This document shows, piece after piece, positions 1 to 7,921 of a stretch of 64,000 nucleotides of DNA. The translations under genes and the position numbers were made by a program. Position 1 is the stretch's first letter, and each line of letters starts with the position of its first letter. Under the pieces are notes generated by a model that searched no databases, was not told the DNA's origin, and saw only the letters and a program-made list of their open reading frames with translations. The stretch covers positions 372,001 to 436,000 of the forward strand of contig JAJDTM010000005.1 in the NCBI GenBank assembly GCA_022827185.1, given 5' to 3'. This DNA is from Candidatus Poribacteria bacterium (GTDB taxonomy: Bacteria > Poribacteria > WGA-4E > WGA-3G).

Positions 1-2
1 TG

Positions 3-662
3 GATATTCCGCCGTGTGGAACTATCAATTTACACCCTTCTCTGCTCCCGAAGTATCGAGGCGCAGCCCCCATTCAATGGGCATTGATTAATGGAGAAAC
101 CGAAACAGGTGTAACACTTATGTTATTAGATGCGGGCGAAGATACTGGCGATATTATCTCTACTGCCGCTATCCCAATTCACGATGAGGATACCGCATTC
201 ACATTAACAGAGCAGTTAGCGCGACTTGGCGCAAGCCAACTTATCCGACTTCTGACCGATATGCCAGTCGGGGCACTGCCACCGGCGACACCTCAGAACG
301 ATGCGGCGGCAACACATGCACCGCGCCTCACAAAAGAGATCGGACACATTGACTGGAATCAACCTGCAACAACAATTCATAATCTTGTAAGGGGCACCGC
401 GATCTGGCCCGGTGCTTATACCTTCTTTCGAGACAATCACCGACTCAAGATTATTAGTTGCCAACCGCTGCCGCAGACACGCGCTGCCCCTTCAGGAACG
501 CTTGAAATAGTCGAGAAACGAAAACTACTCGTTGCGACAGCAGACGGGACACTACAACTCCTGAAAATTCAGCCCGCAACTAAGAAAGTTATGGAAGCAG
601 ACGATTTTATTAACGGTTACCAGTTACAAACAGGCGAACAACTTTTGGCAATATCAGAATAA
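3..662 (+). CDS. fmt: Methionyl-tRNA formyltransferase, 5' truncated
   Basis: This is the C-terminal 219 residues of the enzyme that formylates Met-tRNAfMet for translation initiation. The window starts inside the gene; the reading frame is open from base 3. The formyl-transferase signature INLHPSLLPKYRGAAPIQ is complete and carries the catalytic Asn and His, and the catalytic Asp lies in DAGEDTGDI. The C-terminal OB-like tRNA-binding domain begins near HIDWNQPATT. The next gene (PASTA protein) starts 4 nt after the stop with no clear Shine-Dalgarno, which suggests translational coupling. The neighbours rpe and rsmE fit a common bacterial housekeeping cluster. Confident call; only the N-terminus is missing. 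Confidence 0.96.
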   Translation, partial: DIPPCGTINLHPSLLPKYRGAAPIQWALINGETETGVTLMLLDAGEDTGDIISTAAIPIHDEDTAFTLTEQLARLGASQLIRLLTDMPVGALPPATPQNDAAATHAPRLTKEIGHIDWNQPATTIHNLVRGTAIWPGAYTFFRDNHRLKIISCQPLPQTRAAPSGTLEIVEKRKLLVATADGTLQLLKIQPATKKVMEADDFINGYQLQTGEQLLAISE

Positions 663-666
663 AACC

Positions 667-1647
667 ATGAATAGCCTTAATAACGTTCTATTTGGAATCG
701 TCAAGGTTTCACTCTACTTCCTGATTCTATCCGGCATAACCGCAGTCTTAGTCATTTTCGTGGTTATTCCAAGATGGGTTCGGACAGAGGAGGTGCTTGT
801 CCCCAACATTACGGGTAGAACCTACTATGAAGCCGTTCCTATCCTTGATAGGGCTGGTCTTCGACCCGCGAAAAAGATTCTGGAGGCAAGTAGTGATGCT
901 CCGAAAGGTGAAATCGTCGCCCAAGATCCGGAGGCAAATTTTAGAATCAAGTCCTATCAACCCGTTAAAATCACGGTCAGCATAGGTGCGGAATTGGCGC
1001 CCGTCCCCTCCGTCATCGGTAAATCAAAGGATGCTGCTTTTGATGCTCTTGAAGCCGCGGGCTTTCGTCGGAATCGGGTCGCGTCTGTCCATTCTGAAAC
1101 GTATCTACAAGATACTGTCATCGCGCAAACCCCGCCAGAAGGCGGGGGTCAGCGGCGCGGGAGTCCGGTTAACATCTTGGTAAGCTTAGGTCCCCCGCCA
1201 AAATCCATGCAACTCCCAAATTTTGAAGGTCAGCCTGCCACGGACGTGCTTGTTGCTTTGGAAGCGGCCGGACTAAACGTTGAAACTGAATATAGCTCAC
1301 ACCCTAAAATCCCAGAAGGCGCGATTATTGCCCACAAACCGGCAGGCGGTGTAATACTGAAAACAGGAGACCTGGTCTCTCTTGAAATCAGTGGACAAGC
1401 GGTGGATGAAAACATCGGTAGATTGCTACCCTTTGAGTACTACGTCAGCGAAGACGAAAATAAAAATTTATCGCGCCATGTCAAAATTATTATAAAAGAT
1501 GATTCAGGTGAACGCATTGAAGTTGACCAACACTATTCACCCGACACAGTGATTAACCTCGAACAAAAAGGGGTTCGCGTTTTTGGGCAAACACAGGTGA
1601 TCGTTTTCGAGAACGGGGAAAAAGTACTCGAAAGACTTTATAAATAG
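667..1647 (+). CDS. Membrane-anchored triple PASTA-domain protein
   Basis: A 326-residue protein with one N-terminal membrane segment (about residues 14-36) and three consecutive PASTA domains (about 40-107, 108-176, 177-245), recognisable by the repeated V/LPN-G....A...L..AGL pattern and the ..P..G..V....S.G endings. PASTA domains bind muropeptides or beta-lactams in PBPs and Ser/Thr kinases. Here there is no kinase or transpeptidase domain, so it is a stand-alone extracytoplasmic binder. The last 80 residues form a charged tail of unknown fold. It sits directly after fmt, a placement I associate with fmt-PASTA-rpe clusters. Domain call is firm; the function is inferred only as cell-wall sensing. 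Confidence 0.88.
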   Translation: MNSLNNVLFGIVKVSLYFLILSGITAVLVIFVVIPRWVRTEEVLVPNITGRTYYEAVPILDRAGLRPAKKILEASSDAPKGEIVAQDPEANFRIKSYQPVKITVSIGAELAPVPSVIGKSKDAAFDALEAAGFRRNRVASVHSETYLQDTVIAQTPPEGGGQRRGSPVNILVSLGPPPKSMQLPNFEGQPATDVLVALEAAGLNVETEYSSHPKIPEGAIIAHKPAGGVILKTGDLVSLEISGQAVDENIGRLLPFEYYVSEDENKNLSRHVKIIIKDDSGERIEVDQHYSPDTVINLEQKGVRVFGQTQVIVFENGEKVLERLYK

Positions 1648-1650
1648 AAC

Positions 1651-1741
1651 AGGACTTACGCATTTTTCCATGATAACGGACATCCGACGCACTGCAGTCG
1701 GGGTTTCAAACCCCGACTGCACGGGGGGCTGCGTAAGTCCT
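1651..1741 (-). repeat. 91-bp inverted-repeat element, copy 1 (inverted orientation)
   Basis: Terminal inverted repeats AGGACTTACGCA (1651-1662) and TGCGTAAGTCCT (1730-1741) enclose a 27-bp palindromic core at 1694-1720. The sequence between core and one end (TTATCATGGAAAAATGCG on the minus strand) recurs in the other copies. It lies between the PASTA gene and rpe. The size and ends resemble a non-autonomous palindromic element; no transposase is encoded. Confidence 0.85.
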
Positions 1742-1768
1742 ATAGGAGTAAACCGAAGGAGCATCCAA

Positions 1769-2428
1769 ATTCATACCCCTAAAATTGCCCCCTCATTGCT
1801 CGCCGCAGACTTCAGCCGTTTCGGTGAAGAGGTCAAACGGATCGTTGATGCTGGCGCGGATATGCTTCACTTCGATGTCATGGATGGTGAATTTGTACCG
1901 AATTTCGCTATCAGTCCACCGCTCATTGCTGCTGTTCGCCAGATAACCCAGATCCCTTTTGATGTTCACATTATGGTGAAGCATCCGCTCCGTTATATTG
2001 ACACACTTGCCGAAGCGGGGGCAAATCTCATTACGTTTCACATTGAGAGTGCTGATGTACCACGTGAAGTCATTTCAGCGATAAAAGCCCACGGGCTTAA
2101 ACCCGGCTTAGCATTTTCACCCAAAACACCGACCGCCGCAGTCACTCCGTATCTCTCAGAAATTAATTTGGTCTTGCCTATGAGTGTTGAACCCGGATTC
2201 GGTGGACAAACTTTTCGACACGATACGCTCAAGAAAATAGCGGAATTGCATCAAACTATCCAAAAATCAAAACAGCCCCTTGATATTTCCGTTGATGGCG
2301 GTGTAACCACAGAGATCGCACCGCTCGCAATTCGTCAAGGCGCGACGATCCTCGTCGCAGGCACCGCGATCTTCCGCAGCCAACAGCCTCAGACAGTTAT
2401 TGAAAAACTTCGCACTGGCACAATCTAA
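1769..2428 (+). CDS. rpe: Ribulose-phosphate 3-epimerase
   Basis: Interconverts ribulose-5-phosphate and xylulose-5-phosphate in the pentose phosphate pathway. The body is a standard TIM barrel: KIAPSLLAADF at the N-terminus, HFDVMDGEFVPN (metal/catalytic Asp), HIMVKHP, VEPGFGGQ phosphate loop and ISVDGGV near the end. The start is unusual. The first in-frame ATG is at 1670, inside the upstream repeat element and without a Shine-Dalgarno. The family N-terminus instead begins at about 1769, where an ATT codon sits 7 nt after AAGGAG (1756-1761). I place the start there (219 aa, the family length); the longer 252-residue form from 1670 is the alternative. Identity is certain, the start is not. 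Confidence 0.93.
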   Translation: MHTPKIAPSLLAADFSRFGEEVKRIVDAGADMLHFDVMDGEFVPNFAISPPLIAAVRQITQIPFDVHIMVKHPLRYIDTLAEAGANLITFHIESADVPREVISAIKAHGLKPGLAFSPKTPTAAVTPYLSEINLVLPMSVEPGFGGQTFRHDTLKKIAELHQTIQKSKQPLDISVDGGVTTEIAPLAIRQGATILVAGTAIFRSQQPQTVIEKLRTGTI

Positions 2429-2442
2429 AGCGTCCCCTTAAG

Positions 2443-3180
2443 ATGCATACCCTCTATGTTCCGCCGCCTCAAATTCTCGCCGATATTGCTACAATTACGG
2501 GTTCAGAGCAGCACCATCTCCGTAACGTCCTTCGTATAACACCCGGCGAAACTATCCGAATTATTGATGGACAGGGCAATATTTATACTGCGGAAGTGCT
2601 TAATACGGACACAAATCGACTTTCCAGTGAAGCCCGAATCCTTACCTACGAATTTCAGGCACAGGTCCCACCTTCACTTACTCTATTCCAAGGGCTGCCG
2701 AAAAATGATAAGATGGCACTGATCCTCCAGAAAACCACAGAACTCGGAATTACACAGATTGTGCCGATGTATTCAGCGTATGCTTTACAAAAACCGAGCC
2801 AGCATCGATATGAACGCTGGCATCGTATTGTTATCTCTGCCACGAAGCAGTGTAAACGCACATGGCTACCGGAACTCTGCGAGCCACAGACATTTGAAGC
2901 ATCTCTTGCACAACTCGAAAAATTTTCACGCTGCCTCTTCCTCAACACACATCCTGAACATGAATCACATACACGGCATATCAAGTCAGTCTTGCGAGAA
3001 ATATCGCAGGCAACTGCTATCGCGTTCTTTGTAGGTCCAGAAGGCGGTTTTTCGAGTCAAGAAGTCACCGCCGCAATTGAAAGCGGATGTGTTCCCGTAA
3101 CGCTCGGCACGCACATCTTGCGGACAGAAACCGCAGCGATTGCAGCAACCGCCATCGCTGCCTATGAATACCAACTCTGA
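2443..3180 (+). CDS. rsmE: 16S rRNA m3U1498 methyltransferase
   Basis: A 245-residue SPOUT-class methyltransferase that methylates N3 of U1498 in 16S rRNA using SAM. The N-terminal PUA-like domain contains the family hallmark SEQHHLRNVLR. The C-terminal knotted domain shows FVGPEGGFSSQE and LGTHILRTETAA, the SAM-binding knot. The length equals the family norm. It starts 14 nt after rpe and is probably co-transcribed with it; no strong Shine-Dalgarno is visible. Confident call. Confidence 0.95.
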   Translation: MHTLYVPPPQILADIATITGSEQHHLRNVLRITPGETIRIIDGQGNIYTAEVLNTDTNRLSSEARILTYEFQAQVPPSLTLFQGLPKNDKMALILQKTTELGITQIVPMYSAYALQKPSQHRYERWHRIVISATKQCKRTWLPELCEPQTFEASLAQLEKFSRCLFLNTHPEHESHTRHIKSVLREISQATAIAFFVGPEGGFSSQEVTAAIESGCVPVTLGTHILRTETAAIAATAIAAYEYQL

Positions 3181-3239
3181 AATGGATTTCCCGCTCGTAA
3201 CGCACCGCGATACAAATTACAAGACTCACGCGAACCACT

Positions 3240-3340
3240 TTGCTGGCGAGGTTTAGAACCCCACCAATTGCATACAATATGTAGGAACTCATGTTTCAAA
3301 CACGCTTTGCTGATGGCTGACGGCTGACTGCCGATTGCTT
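3240..3340. repeat. Degenerate palindromic repeats downstream of rsmE
   Basis: Two remnants of interspersed repeats. At 3240-3270 there is a TGCTGGCGAGGTTT / AACCCCACC palindrome related to the core of the 91-bp element and to its copy near 63902. At 3304-3340 there is a CTTTGCTGATGGCTGACGG motif shared with 17899-18003 and 22379-22515. They lie between the end of the fmt-rsmE run and the promoter of the M20 peptidase and could act as transcript ends. Confidence 0.5.
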
Positions 3341-3353
3341 TTAAAAAATTTAT

Positions 3354-3381
3354 TGACAAACTTTGACACTTTTTGTAGAAT
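3354..3381 (+). promoter_or_regulatory. Sigma-70-type promoter of the M20 peptidase gene
   Basis: TTGACA (3354-3359), a 16-bp spacer and TAGAAT (3376-3381). The ATG at 3390 follows the -10 box by only 8 nt, so the transcript may be leaderless; no Shine-Dalgarno is present. Confidence 0.55.
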
Positions 3382-3389
3382 TCCTGACT

Positions 3390-4514
3390 ATGGATGCACA
3401 AAAATTAACCAAAACCCTCATTAAGTATAATACAGTCAGTCCGCTCAGCAACGTTGAAGTTATGGATTTCCTTACTGAAACGTTGGAAGGTATTGATTGT
3501 GAAGTAGAACGGGTCGAGTACAAAGACCGTGCAGGTGTGCTGAAGGTCAATCTCATTGGACGCAAAGGCCCGGTGAACGGTGAACGCGGGCTTGCCCTGC
3601 TTGGACACATAGATACCGTCCCCGCCATCGGTTGGTCGATGGATCCGTTTGAGGCACGGATTGCCGATGAGAAGATGTATGGCAGGGGCAGTTGCGATAT
3701 GAAGGGCAGTGTCGCCTGTATGATTGAAGTCGCGTCACACTATGCAGCATCGGATCTAAAGGCACCGCTCTATGTCGTAATCACTGCTGATGAAGAGGTA
3801 GGCTACCTCGGGGCAATTGCAGTTGCCGAAAAGTCGCAGATGTTCAAAACGCACGGCTTTCCGAAGTATGGAGTCGTCGGTGAACCGACAGAACTCCATG
3901 CGGTATACGCCCACAAAGGGACTGTCCGCTTTACTGCCACAGCCCATGGGCGGGCAGCGCATAGCAGTACAGGCGAAGGGGACAACGCGAATCTAAAGTT
4001 AATTCCGTTTCTCGCAGAAATGCGGGATATCTATTACGAATTGACAACCGATACTCGGTATTTCAACGATGAATTCACGCCGGCTTTTACGGATTGGAAT
4101 ATCACTATCAGTGATGGCGAGTGTTCAGGGAATATTACTTCGCCGTTAAGCGTGTGTTGTATCAATTACCGTCCAATGCCGGGGGACAATTCACAGGAGT
4201 GGATAGACCGCGCCCGTGACTCGGCTGAAAAGCATGGGTTAATATTCGATTTGTATATTGACGCGCCGCCGGTACGCACGCCACCCGATGCGGAGATTAT
4301 CCAAGCAGCACTTGAAATAACTGGCGAAGCGGAACCCCAAACCGTCGCCTATGGCACCGATGCTGCCATCTTCGCACAGCACATGGAGACCGTTATCATC
4401 GGACCGGGGAGCATTCTACAGGCGCATACTGTGGATGAGTGGATGGCATTAGATCAGTTCCCACAAGGGGTCTCGATCTTTAGTCAGTTTGTGGATCGGT
4501 TTTGTGTGGCTTAG
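3390..4514 (+). CDS. M20 family metallopeptidase (ArgE/DapE-like deacylase)
   Basis: A 374-residue di-zinc amidohydrolase of the acetylornithine deacetylase / succinyl-diaminopimelate desuccinylase class. Visible signatures: HIDTVP (metal His and Asp), GRGSCDMKG, ADEEVG with the catalytic Glu pair, VVGEPTELH, and a HGRAAHSS dimerisation-domain strand. The exact substrate cannot be read from the sequence. The ATG at 3390 is preferred over the in-frame TTG at 3363, which lies inside the promoter. Its last 35 bp overlap the 3' end of convergent moaE. A monocistronic unit with its own promoter; LysK- or ArgE-like roles are the alternatives. Confidence 0.88.
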   Translation: MDAQKLTKTLIKYNTVSPLSNVEVMDFLTETLEGIDCEVERVEYKDRAGVLKVNLIGRKGPVNGERGLALLGHIDTVPAIGWSMDPFEARIADEKMYGRGSCDMKGSVACMIEVASHYAASDLKAPLYVVITADEEVGYLGAIAVAEKSQMFKTHGFPKYGVVGEPTELHAVYAHKGTVRFTATAHGRAAHSSTGEGDNANLKLIPFLAEMRDIYYELTTDTRYFNDEFTPAFTDWNITISDGECSGNITSPLSVCCINYRPMPGDNSQEWIDRARDSAEKHGLIFDLYIDAPPVRTPPDAEIIQAALEITGEAEPQTVAYGTDAAIFAQHMETVIIGPGSILQAHTVDEWMALDQFPQGVSIFSQFVDRFCVA

Positions 4515-4941
4515 GGGCATCGAAAAAGACTGCATCCGGTTTCACCCATTCCGCTTCACCGTCCGCCCACACTTCACGTTTCCAGATGGGTACAATCTGC
4601 TTGAGGCGATCCATCGCATATTTACAGGCTTCAAACCCGTCTTTGCGGTGCGGCGATGCAACGGCGACAGCGACACTCACCTCGCCGATTTCTAACTTGC
4701 CGACGCGGTGAATCATTGCGACGCGGTCGAGCCCCCATTTTTCAGAGATTTCCTGTGCTATTTCTGCCATCTTCTTTTCCGCCATCGGTGGATACGCTTC
4801 ATATTCAAGGCATCTGACCGGTCTGCCGTGCGTGTTATTACGGACGGTGCCAAAAAACAGCACGACTGCCCCAGCATCCGGTCCTTCTACTGCTTCGCGG
4901 ACTTCTTCACCTGTAATGACTTCGGTGGTTATTTTAAACAT
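4480..4941 (-). CDS. moaE: Molybdopterin synthase catalytic subunit
   Basis: The 153-residue large subunit that converts cPMP to molybdopterin using sulfur from MoaD thiocarboxylate. Family motifs: GAVVLFFGTVRN, LEYEAYPPMAEKKM, IHRVGKLEIGE, VAVASPHRKDGFEA and LKQIVPIWKRE with the active-site Lys. ATG at 4941 is chosen over the TTG one codon upstream because GGAGG ends 5 nt before it. That GGAGG lies inside the two Gly codons of moaD, and the two genes overlap by 8 nt. The product probably serves the molybdenum hydroxylase encoded at 13803-17641. Confidence 0.95.
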   Translation of the reverse strand: MFKITTEVITGEEVREAVEGPDAGAVVLFFGTVRNNTHGRPVRCLEYEAYPPMAEKKMAEIAQEISEKWGLDRVAMIHRVGKLEIGEVSVAVAVASPHRKDGFEACKYAMDRLKQIVPIWKREVWADGEAEWVKPDAVFFDAPKPHKTDPQTD

Positions 4942-5188
4942 CAAGTCCTCCGGTCACCGGCGGAATTAGAGCCACCTCGTCACCCTCTGTAAGCTCAGTA
5001 TTTTCGGTAGCGTATTCCCAATTGACAGACATTTGCATGACTTCGTAGAATTCAGCGATTTCGGGCCACTCTTCCTCAAGTCTTTTTAAGATTGTTTCGA
5101 CGGTAGCACCTTCTGGGAGGTCCATCTCTTCTTCGGATCTATCTAACATCTCGTGGCATACTGCAAAGTATTTGACTGTAACGTTCAT
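4934..5188 (-). CDS. moaD: Molybdopterin synthase sulfur carrier subunit
   Basis: An 84-residue ubiquitin-fold protein with NVTVKYFAVCHEMLDR at the N-terminus and EGDEVALIPPVTGG near the C-terminus, typical of MoaD. In the family the Gly-Gly is normally the last two residues, because the terminal carboxylate is adenylated and thiocarboxylated. Here three residues, Leu-Asp-Val, follow the Gly-Gly before the stop. The Gly-Gly codons double as the Shine-Dalgarno of moaE. The protein therefore either needs C-terminal trimming or uses a tolerant activating enzyme. It is the first gene of a two-gene operon with a good promoter about 60 bp upstream. Confidence 0.9.
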   Translation of the reverse strand: MNVTVKYFAVCHEMLDRSEEEMDLPEGATVETILKRLEEEWPEIAEFYEVMQMSVNWEYATENTELTEGDEVALIPPVTGGLDV

Positions 5189-5244
5189 AGCGATTCCTTA
5201 TTAAAAAGAGTTTTGGCGGTTAACAACATCCAAACTGCCCTAAA

Positions 5245-5273
5245 AGTATAACACAAAACTCTTTATAAAGCAA
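5245..5273 (-). promoter_or_regulatory. Promoter of moaDE
   Basis: On the minus strand, TTGCTT (5273-5268), a 17-bp spacer and TATACT (5250-5245), giving a leader of about 50 nt. The arm CAAAACTCTTT (5254-5264) in the spacer pairs with AAAGAGTTTTG (5205-5215) near the start of moaD; this could be an operator or a leader hairpin. Confidence 0.5.
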
Positions 5274-5600
5274 AATCCAAAATATATGAACACCAAGGCG
5301 ATTTAGTTTTAAGAAATTCGCGGGCTTTATGTTTTCTGTTACAGATCTGGTGCGGTTAGAATGCACGTCGCATTTGGGTGAGTACACCGCAAAACACGCA
5401 CCTACCGGTCCTGGGGGCCAAAATTGGACGAAAAAACCGAGAACTAAATAGCCCTGACATGAACTCCTCTTGTAGGAGCGAGCTGTGCTCGCGATCTGCC
5501 GACTCTCCGAGTAGCGACTGATAACTGAAAGGATTTCGTAGAAATCCGCACTCTCACTGCAAGGCAAACTGATAACCAGTACCTGAAAACTAAAATTAAG
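5274..5600. other. Non-coding stretch with small repeats
   Basis: No convincing gene. An open frame on the minus strand across 5220-5651 has no family features and runs through repeats and two promoters. Visible are a palindrome GAGCGAGCTGTGCTCGC near 5476-5492 and a segment CTCTCACTGCAAGGCAAACT (5551-5570, continuing GATAAC) that recurs at 60501-60526. Confidence 0.5.
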
Positions 5601-5629
5601 TTGATTTTTATGGTAGATGCTGCTAAAAT
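5601..5629 (+). promoter_or_regulatory. Promoter of the lipoprotein gene
   Basis: TTGATT (5601-5606), a 17-bp spacer and TAAAAT (5624-5629), about 57 bp before the ATG at 5686. Confidence 0.45.
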
Positions 5630-5685
5630 AAAAAAAGCGTGTGAATGGCATTCACCTATTTTGGACGGAACGCAGGAGGTAAACT

Positions 5686-6297
5686 ATGAGACCGAAAGCG
5701 ATTTATTACTTCATCACCATGCTACTCATCACCGGCATGATTGCATGTGGTGGAGACGACCCTGAACCCGCAGAAACAAAGACACCAACGACTACATCTT
5801 CGCAACCCGCGGAACCAGCGGTAACTGTCGAAAGAAATATTGACTTCGCCGCTGAGGAGGAGGGCATTCGCGATGTTTATGGCGTATACGCCAAGGCTCA
5901 CGGCGACAAGGACGTTGATACGCTCGGAGACGTTTGGTTCAAAAGCGAGAAAAAAGAAGATGAGATTTTTACTGCCTGGACGTTTTGGGCTGGCACTTTC
6001 GAAAAAAATGAGGGATGGCGGGATGTAAACGATGCATGGGAAGGGATTTTCCGGCTCCGCGGCGGGGCAATGACAGTTGACATCTCCTACATTGCCATTG
6101 ATAGCCGAGGCAAAGATGCTGTCTTACGAGGCAAATATAAATGGGGCAATCAAGCGGGAGATCTGATTTCCACGCTTAGAAAGGATGGCAGTGACTGGAA
6201 GATTCGCGCGATTGATTACACCGGCGGAAAGCACGGAAAACAGGTCAAAGACCTAAATGAGCCTGCACATACCTTCGGAGAGATTGCCGAAGATTAA
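5686..6297 (+). CDS. Lipoprotein with NTF2/SnoaL-like domain
   Basis: A 203-residue exported protein. The N-terminus is a lipoprotein signal ending in the lipobox ITGMIAC followed by Gly-Gly-Asp-Asp, so Cys21 is probably acylated. A Pro/Thr/Glu-rich linker follows (about 25-50). The remainder looks like an NTF2/DUF4440-type cone fold: a helix with IRDVYGVYAKAHGDKDVDTL, then strands ending in DWKIRAIDYTGG. GCAGGAGGT precedes the ATG. Substrate and role are unknown. The signal peptide and lipobox are clear; the fold assignment is inferred from the spacing of helix and strands. Confidence 0.7.
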   Translation: MRPKAIYYFITMLLITGMIACGGDDPEPAETKTPTTTSSQPAEPAVTVERNIDFAAEEEGIRDVYGVYAKAHGDKDVDTLGDVWFKSEKKEDEIFTAWTFWAGTFEKNEGWRDVNDAWEGIFRLRGGAMTVDISYIAIDSRGKDAVLRGKYKWGNQAGDLISTLRKDGSDWKIRAIDYTGGKHGKQVKDLNEPAHTFGEIAED

Positions 6298-6346
6298 GGT
6301 TAACTTGTAGTGGGGTCTAACCCCGACCTTTTTAGCTTCGCGAAAA

Positions 6347-6703
6347 ATGGACAAACTTATCCTCAAAGGCATACGATTCCATGGCCACCACGGTGTCCCA
6401 GAAGCAGAGCGACAAGTTGGTGGCCATTATGAAGTTGATGCAACTTTAGGGTGTACGCTTGTGAAATCAGGCGAAACAGATACACTCGCTGACACAGTTA
6501 ATTACGCCGAAGTTGTGGCGCGGATCGTTGAGATCGGTACACAACAGTCGTTCCAACTCATTGAGGCACTTGCTGAAAAGATAGCCTCAGTCATTTTAGA
6601 ACAATTCGCGGTGGATGCGGTGCATCTCATCGTCAAGAAACTGCGTCCACCGATAGAACAACCGATTGACTATTTCGCCGTTGAGATTTTCCGTAATGCG
6701 TAA
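6347..6703 (+). CDS. folB: Dihydroneopterin aldolase
   Basis: A 118-residue folate-pathway enzyme cleaving 7,8-dihydroneopterin to 6-hydroxymethyldihydropterin and glycolaldehyde. The N-terminal IRFHGHHGVPEAER, TDTLADTVNYAEV, LIEALAEKIA with the active-site Glu, and VKKLRPPI match the family along its whole length. It overlaps the following gene by 8 nt (ATG at 6696 inside its last codons), so the two are translationally coupled although their functions appear unrelated. Upstream, at 6307-6331, a TGGGGTCTAACCCCGA palindrome is a remnant of the repeat core found elsewhere. Confidence 0.94.
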   Translation: MDKLILKGIRFHGHHGVPEAERQVGGHYEVDATLGCTLVKSGETDTLADTVNYAEVVARIVEIGTQQSFQLIEALAEKIASVILEQFAVDAVHLIVKKLRPPIEQPIDYFAVEIFRNA

Positions 6704-7910
6704 ATTCTGGATCACCATCTGTCTCCTCTTGATGACAGCCACCATCGCACACGCAGGTGGCGAAAAAGAGGAGTTGTTTCCCAACCTAACCCCCGGACTT
6801 CATCTCTACCGCTATAATTGGGACGTTGAAACATGTGTCCTTTACGTCGCCGAGATGTCCCGCAAGGCACCGACGCTACATTTTGAGGTCGCACTCGCAA
6901 ATGCCCAAGTTTTAGGCAAAGAGACCGTGCGTTCTATGGCGAACCGTCGTAACCAACGCGGTGATCGGCGCGTCCTTGTCGCAACTAACGGCGGTTTCGG
7001 CGTACTCGGGGATATGCGCGGCTATGGCGGTGTGTTAGAGAACTTGCATATCCAAGACGGTGAGTTAATCACACAACCCACTGATGCCGAGGCATGCTTC
7101 GGCGTAACCGAGTCTGGCGAATTCTTAAGTTCCGCTGTGAAAATGGAAGCCAGCGTCCGAATAGGTACGCACACCGTGTCACTCGGATGTATCAATCAAC
7201 GGAGACTTGACGGGTGTCAGGTAACGCTTTACACACCACGACTCGGTGAATCTACACGCACCAACCGTCGGCGCGGTATAGAGGCGATAATTAGTGGACT
7301 CTCGCTCCCGTTGACACCGAACTATGCGCACCCGTATCGTGTAGACGAAATTTCACGCAATGGGAACAGCACAATTCCGAGAGATGGCGCAATTCTCTGG
7401 ATTAACGCACGACTGAAAGACCCGAGCGTTTCTCAGTTCAGCACTGGAGCAAACGGCACGCTTACACTCTCCCTCTCACCCCCCGAATGGAATCAGGTCC
7501 AACACGCTATCGGTGGACGGCTCCGACTCCTCAAGGACGGTAAGATAAATGAGACGCTTGTAGAGATGCATAACGCTGAAAAACGACATACACCCGGCAA
7601 ACGGACACCGATACTAAATCTCAGCCATGAACCCCGAACCGCGCTCGGTTACAATACGGATACACTCTTCTTGGTAGTCGCTGATGGACGGCAACCGAAA
7701 TATAGTACCGGTCTAACGCTCTACGAACTCGCCAGCATACTCATTGAACTCGGTGCAACTGAAGCGATTAATCTCGACGGCGGCTCCTCCAGCACCTTTG
7801 TTGTTGAGGATACGGTCATCAACAAACCGTCCGGACAGCAAGAGCGGGATGTCCTAAACGCTGTCTTTATCACAGCAGACAAAGTAGCAGGCACACGCCG
7901 TGTGCCGTAG
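6696..7910 (+). CDS. Secreted phosphodiester glycosidase-like (NAGPA/DUF2233) protein
   Basis: A 404-residue exported protein with signal peptide MRKFWITICLLLMTATIAHA. The C-terminal third is the NAGPA-type domain: RTALGYN, LFLVVADGRQ, GLTLYELASILIELGATEAINLDGGSS and a final NAVFI strand. In this family the domain hydrolyses phosphodiester-linked sugars or exopolysaccharide caps. The N-terminal half (residues 30-250) carries the LATNGGFGVLGDMRGYGG-type loop seen in the same fold. The start at 6696 gives a clean signal peptide; the open frame extends upstream to 6666 without one. Co-transcribed with folB and the next secreted protein. Substrate unknown. Confidence 0.78.
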   Translation: MRKFWITICLLLMTATIAHAGGEKEELFPNLTPGLHLYRYNWDVETCVLYVAEMSRKAPTLHFEVALANAQVLGKETVRSMANRRNQRGDRRVLVATNGGFGVLGDMRGYGGVLENLHIQDGELITQPTDAEACFGVTESGEFLSSAVKMEASVRIGTHTVSLGCINQRRLDGCQVTLYTPRLGESTRTNRRRGIEAIISGLSLPLTPNYAHPYRVDEISRNGNSTIPRDGAILWINARLKDPSVSQFSTGANGTLTLSLSPPEWNQVQHAIGGRLRLLKDGKINETLVEMHNAEKRHTPGKRTPILNLSHEPRTALGYNTDTLFLVVADGRQPKYSTGLTLYELASILIELGATEAINLDGGSSSTFVVEDTVINKPSGQQERDVLNAVFITADKVAGTRRVP

Positions 7911-7921
7911 CAGGCTAAATC

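Noticed and set aside
5220..5651. 143-codon frame on the minus strand
   Set aside because: It crosses repeats and both the moaDE and lipoprotein promoters, has no family features or signal, and no Shine-Dalgarno.
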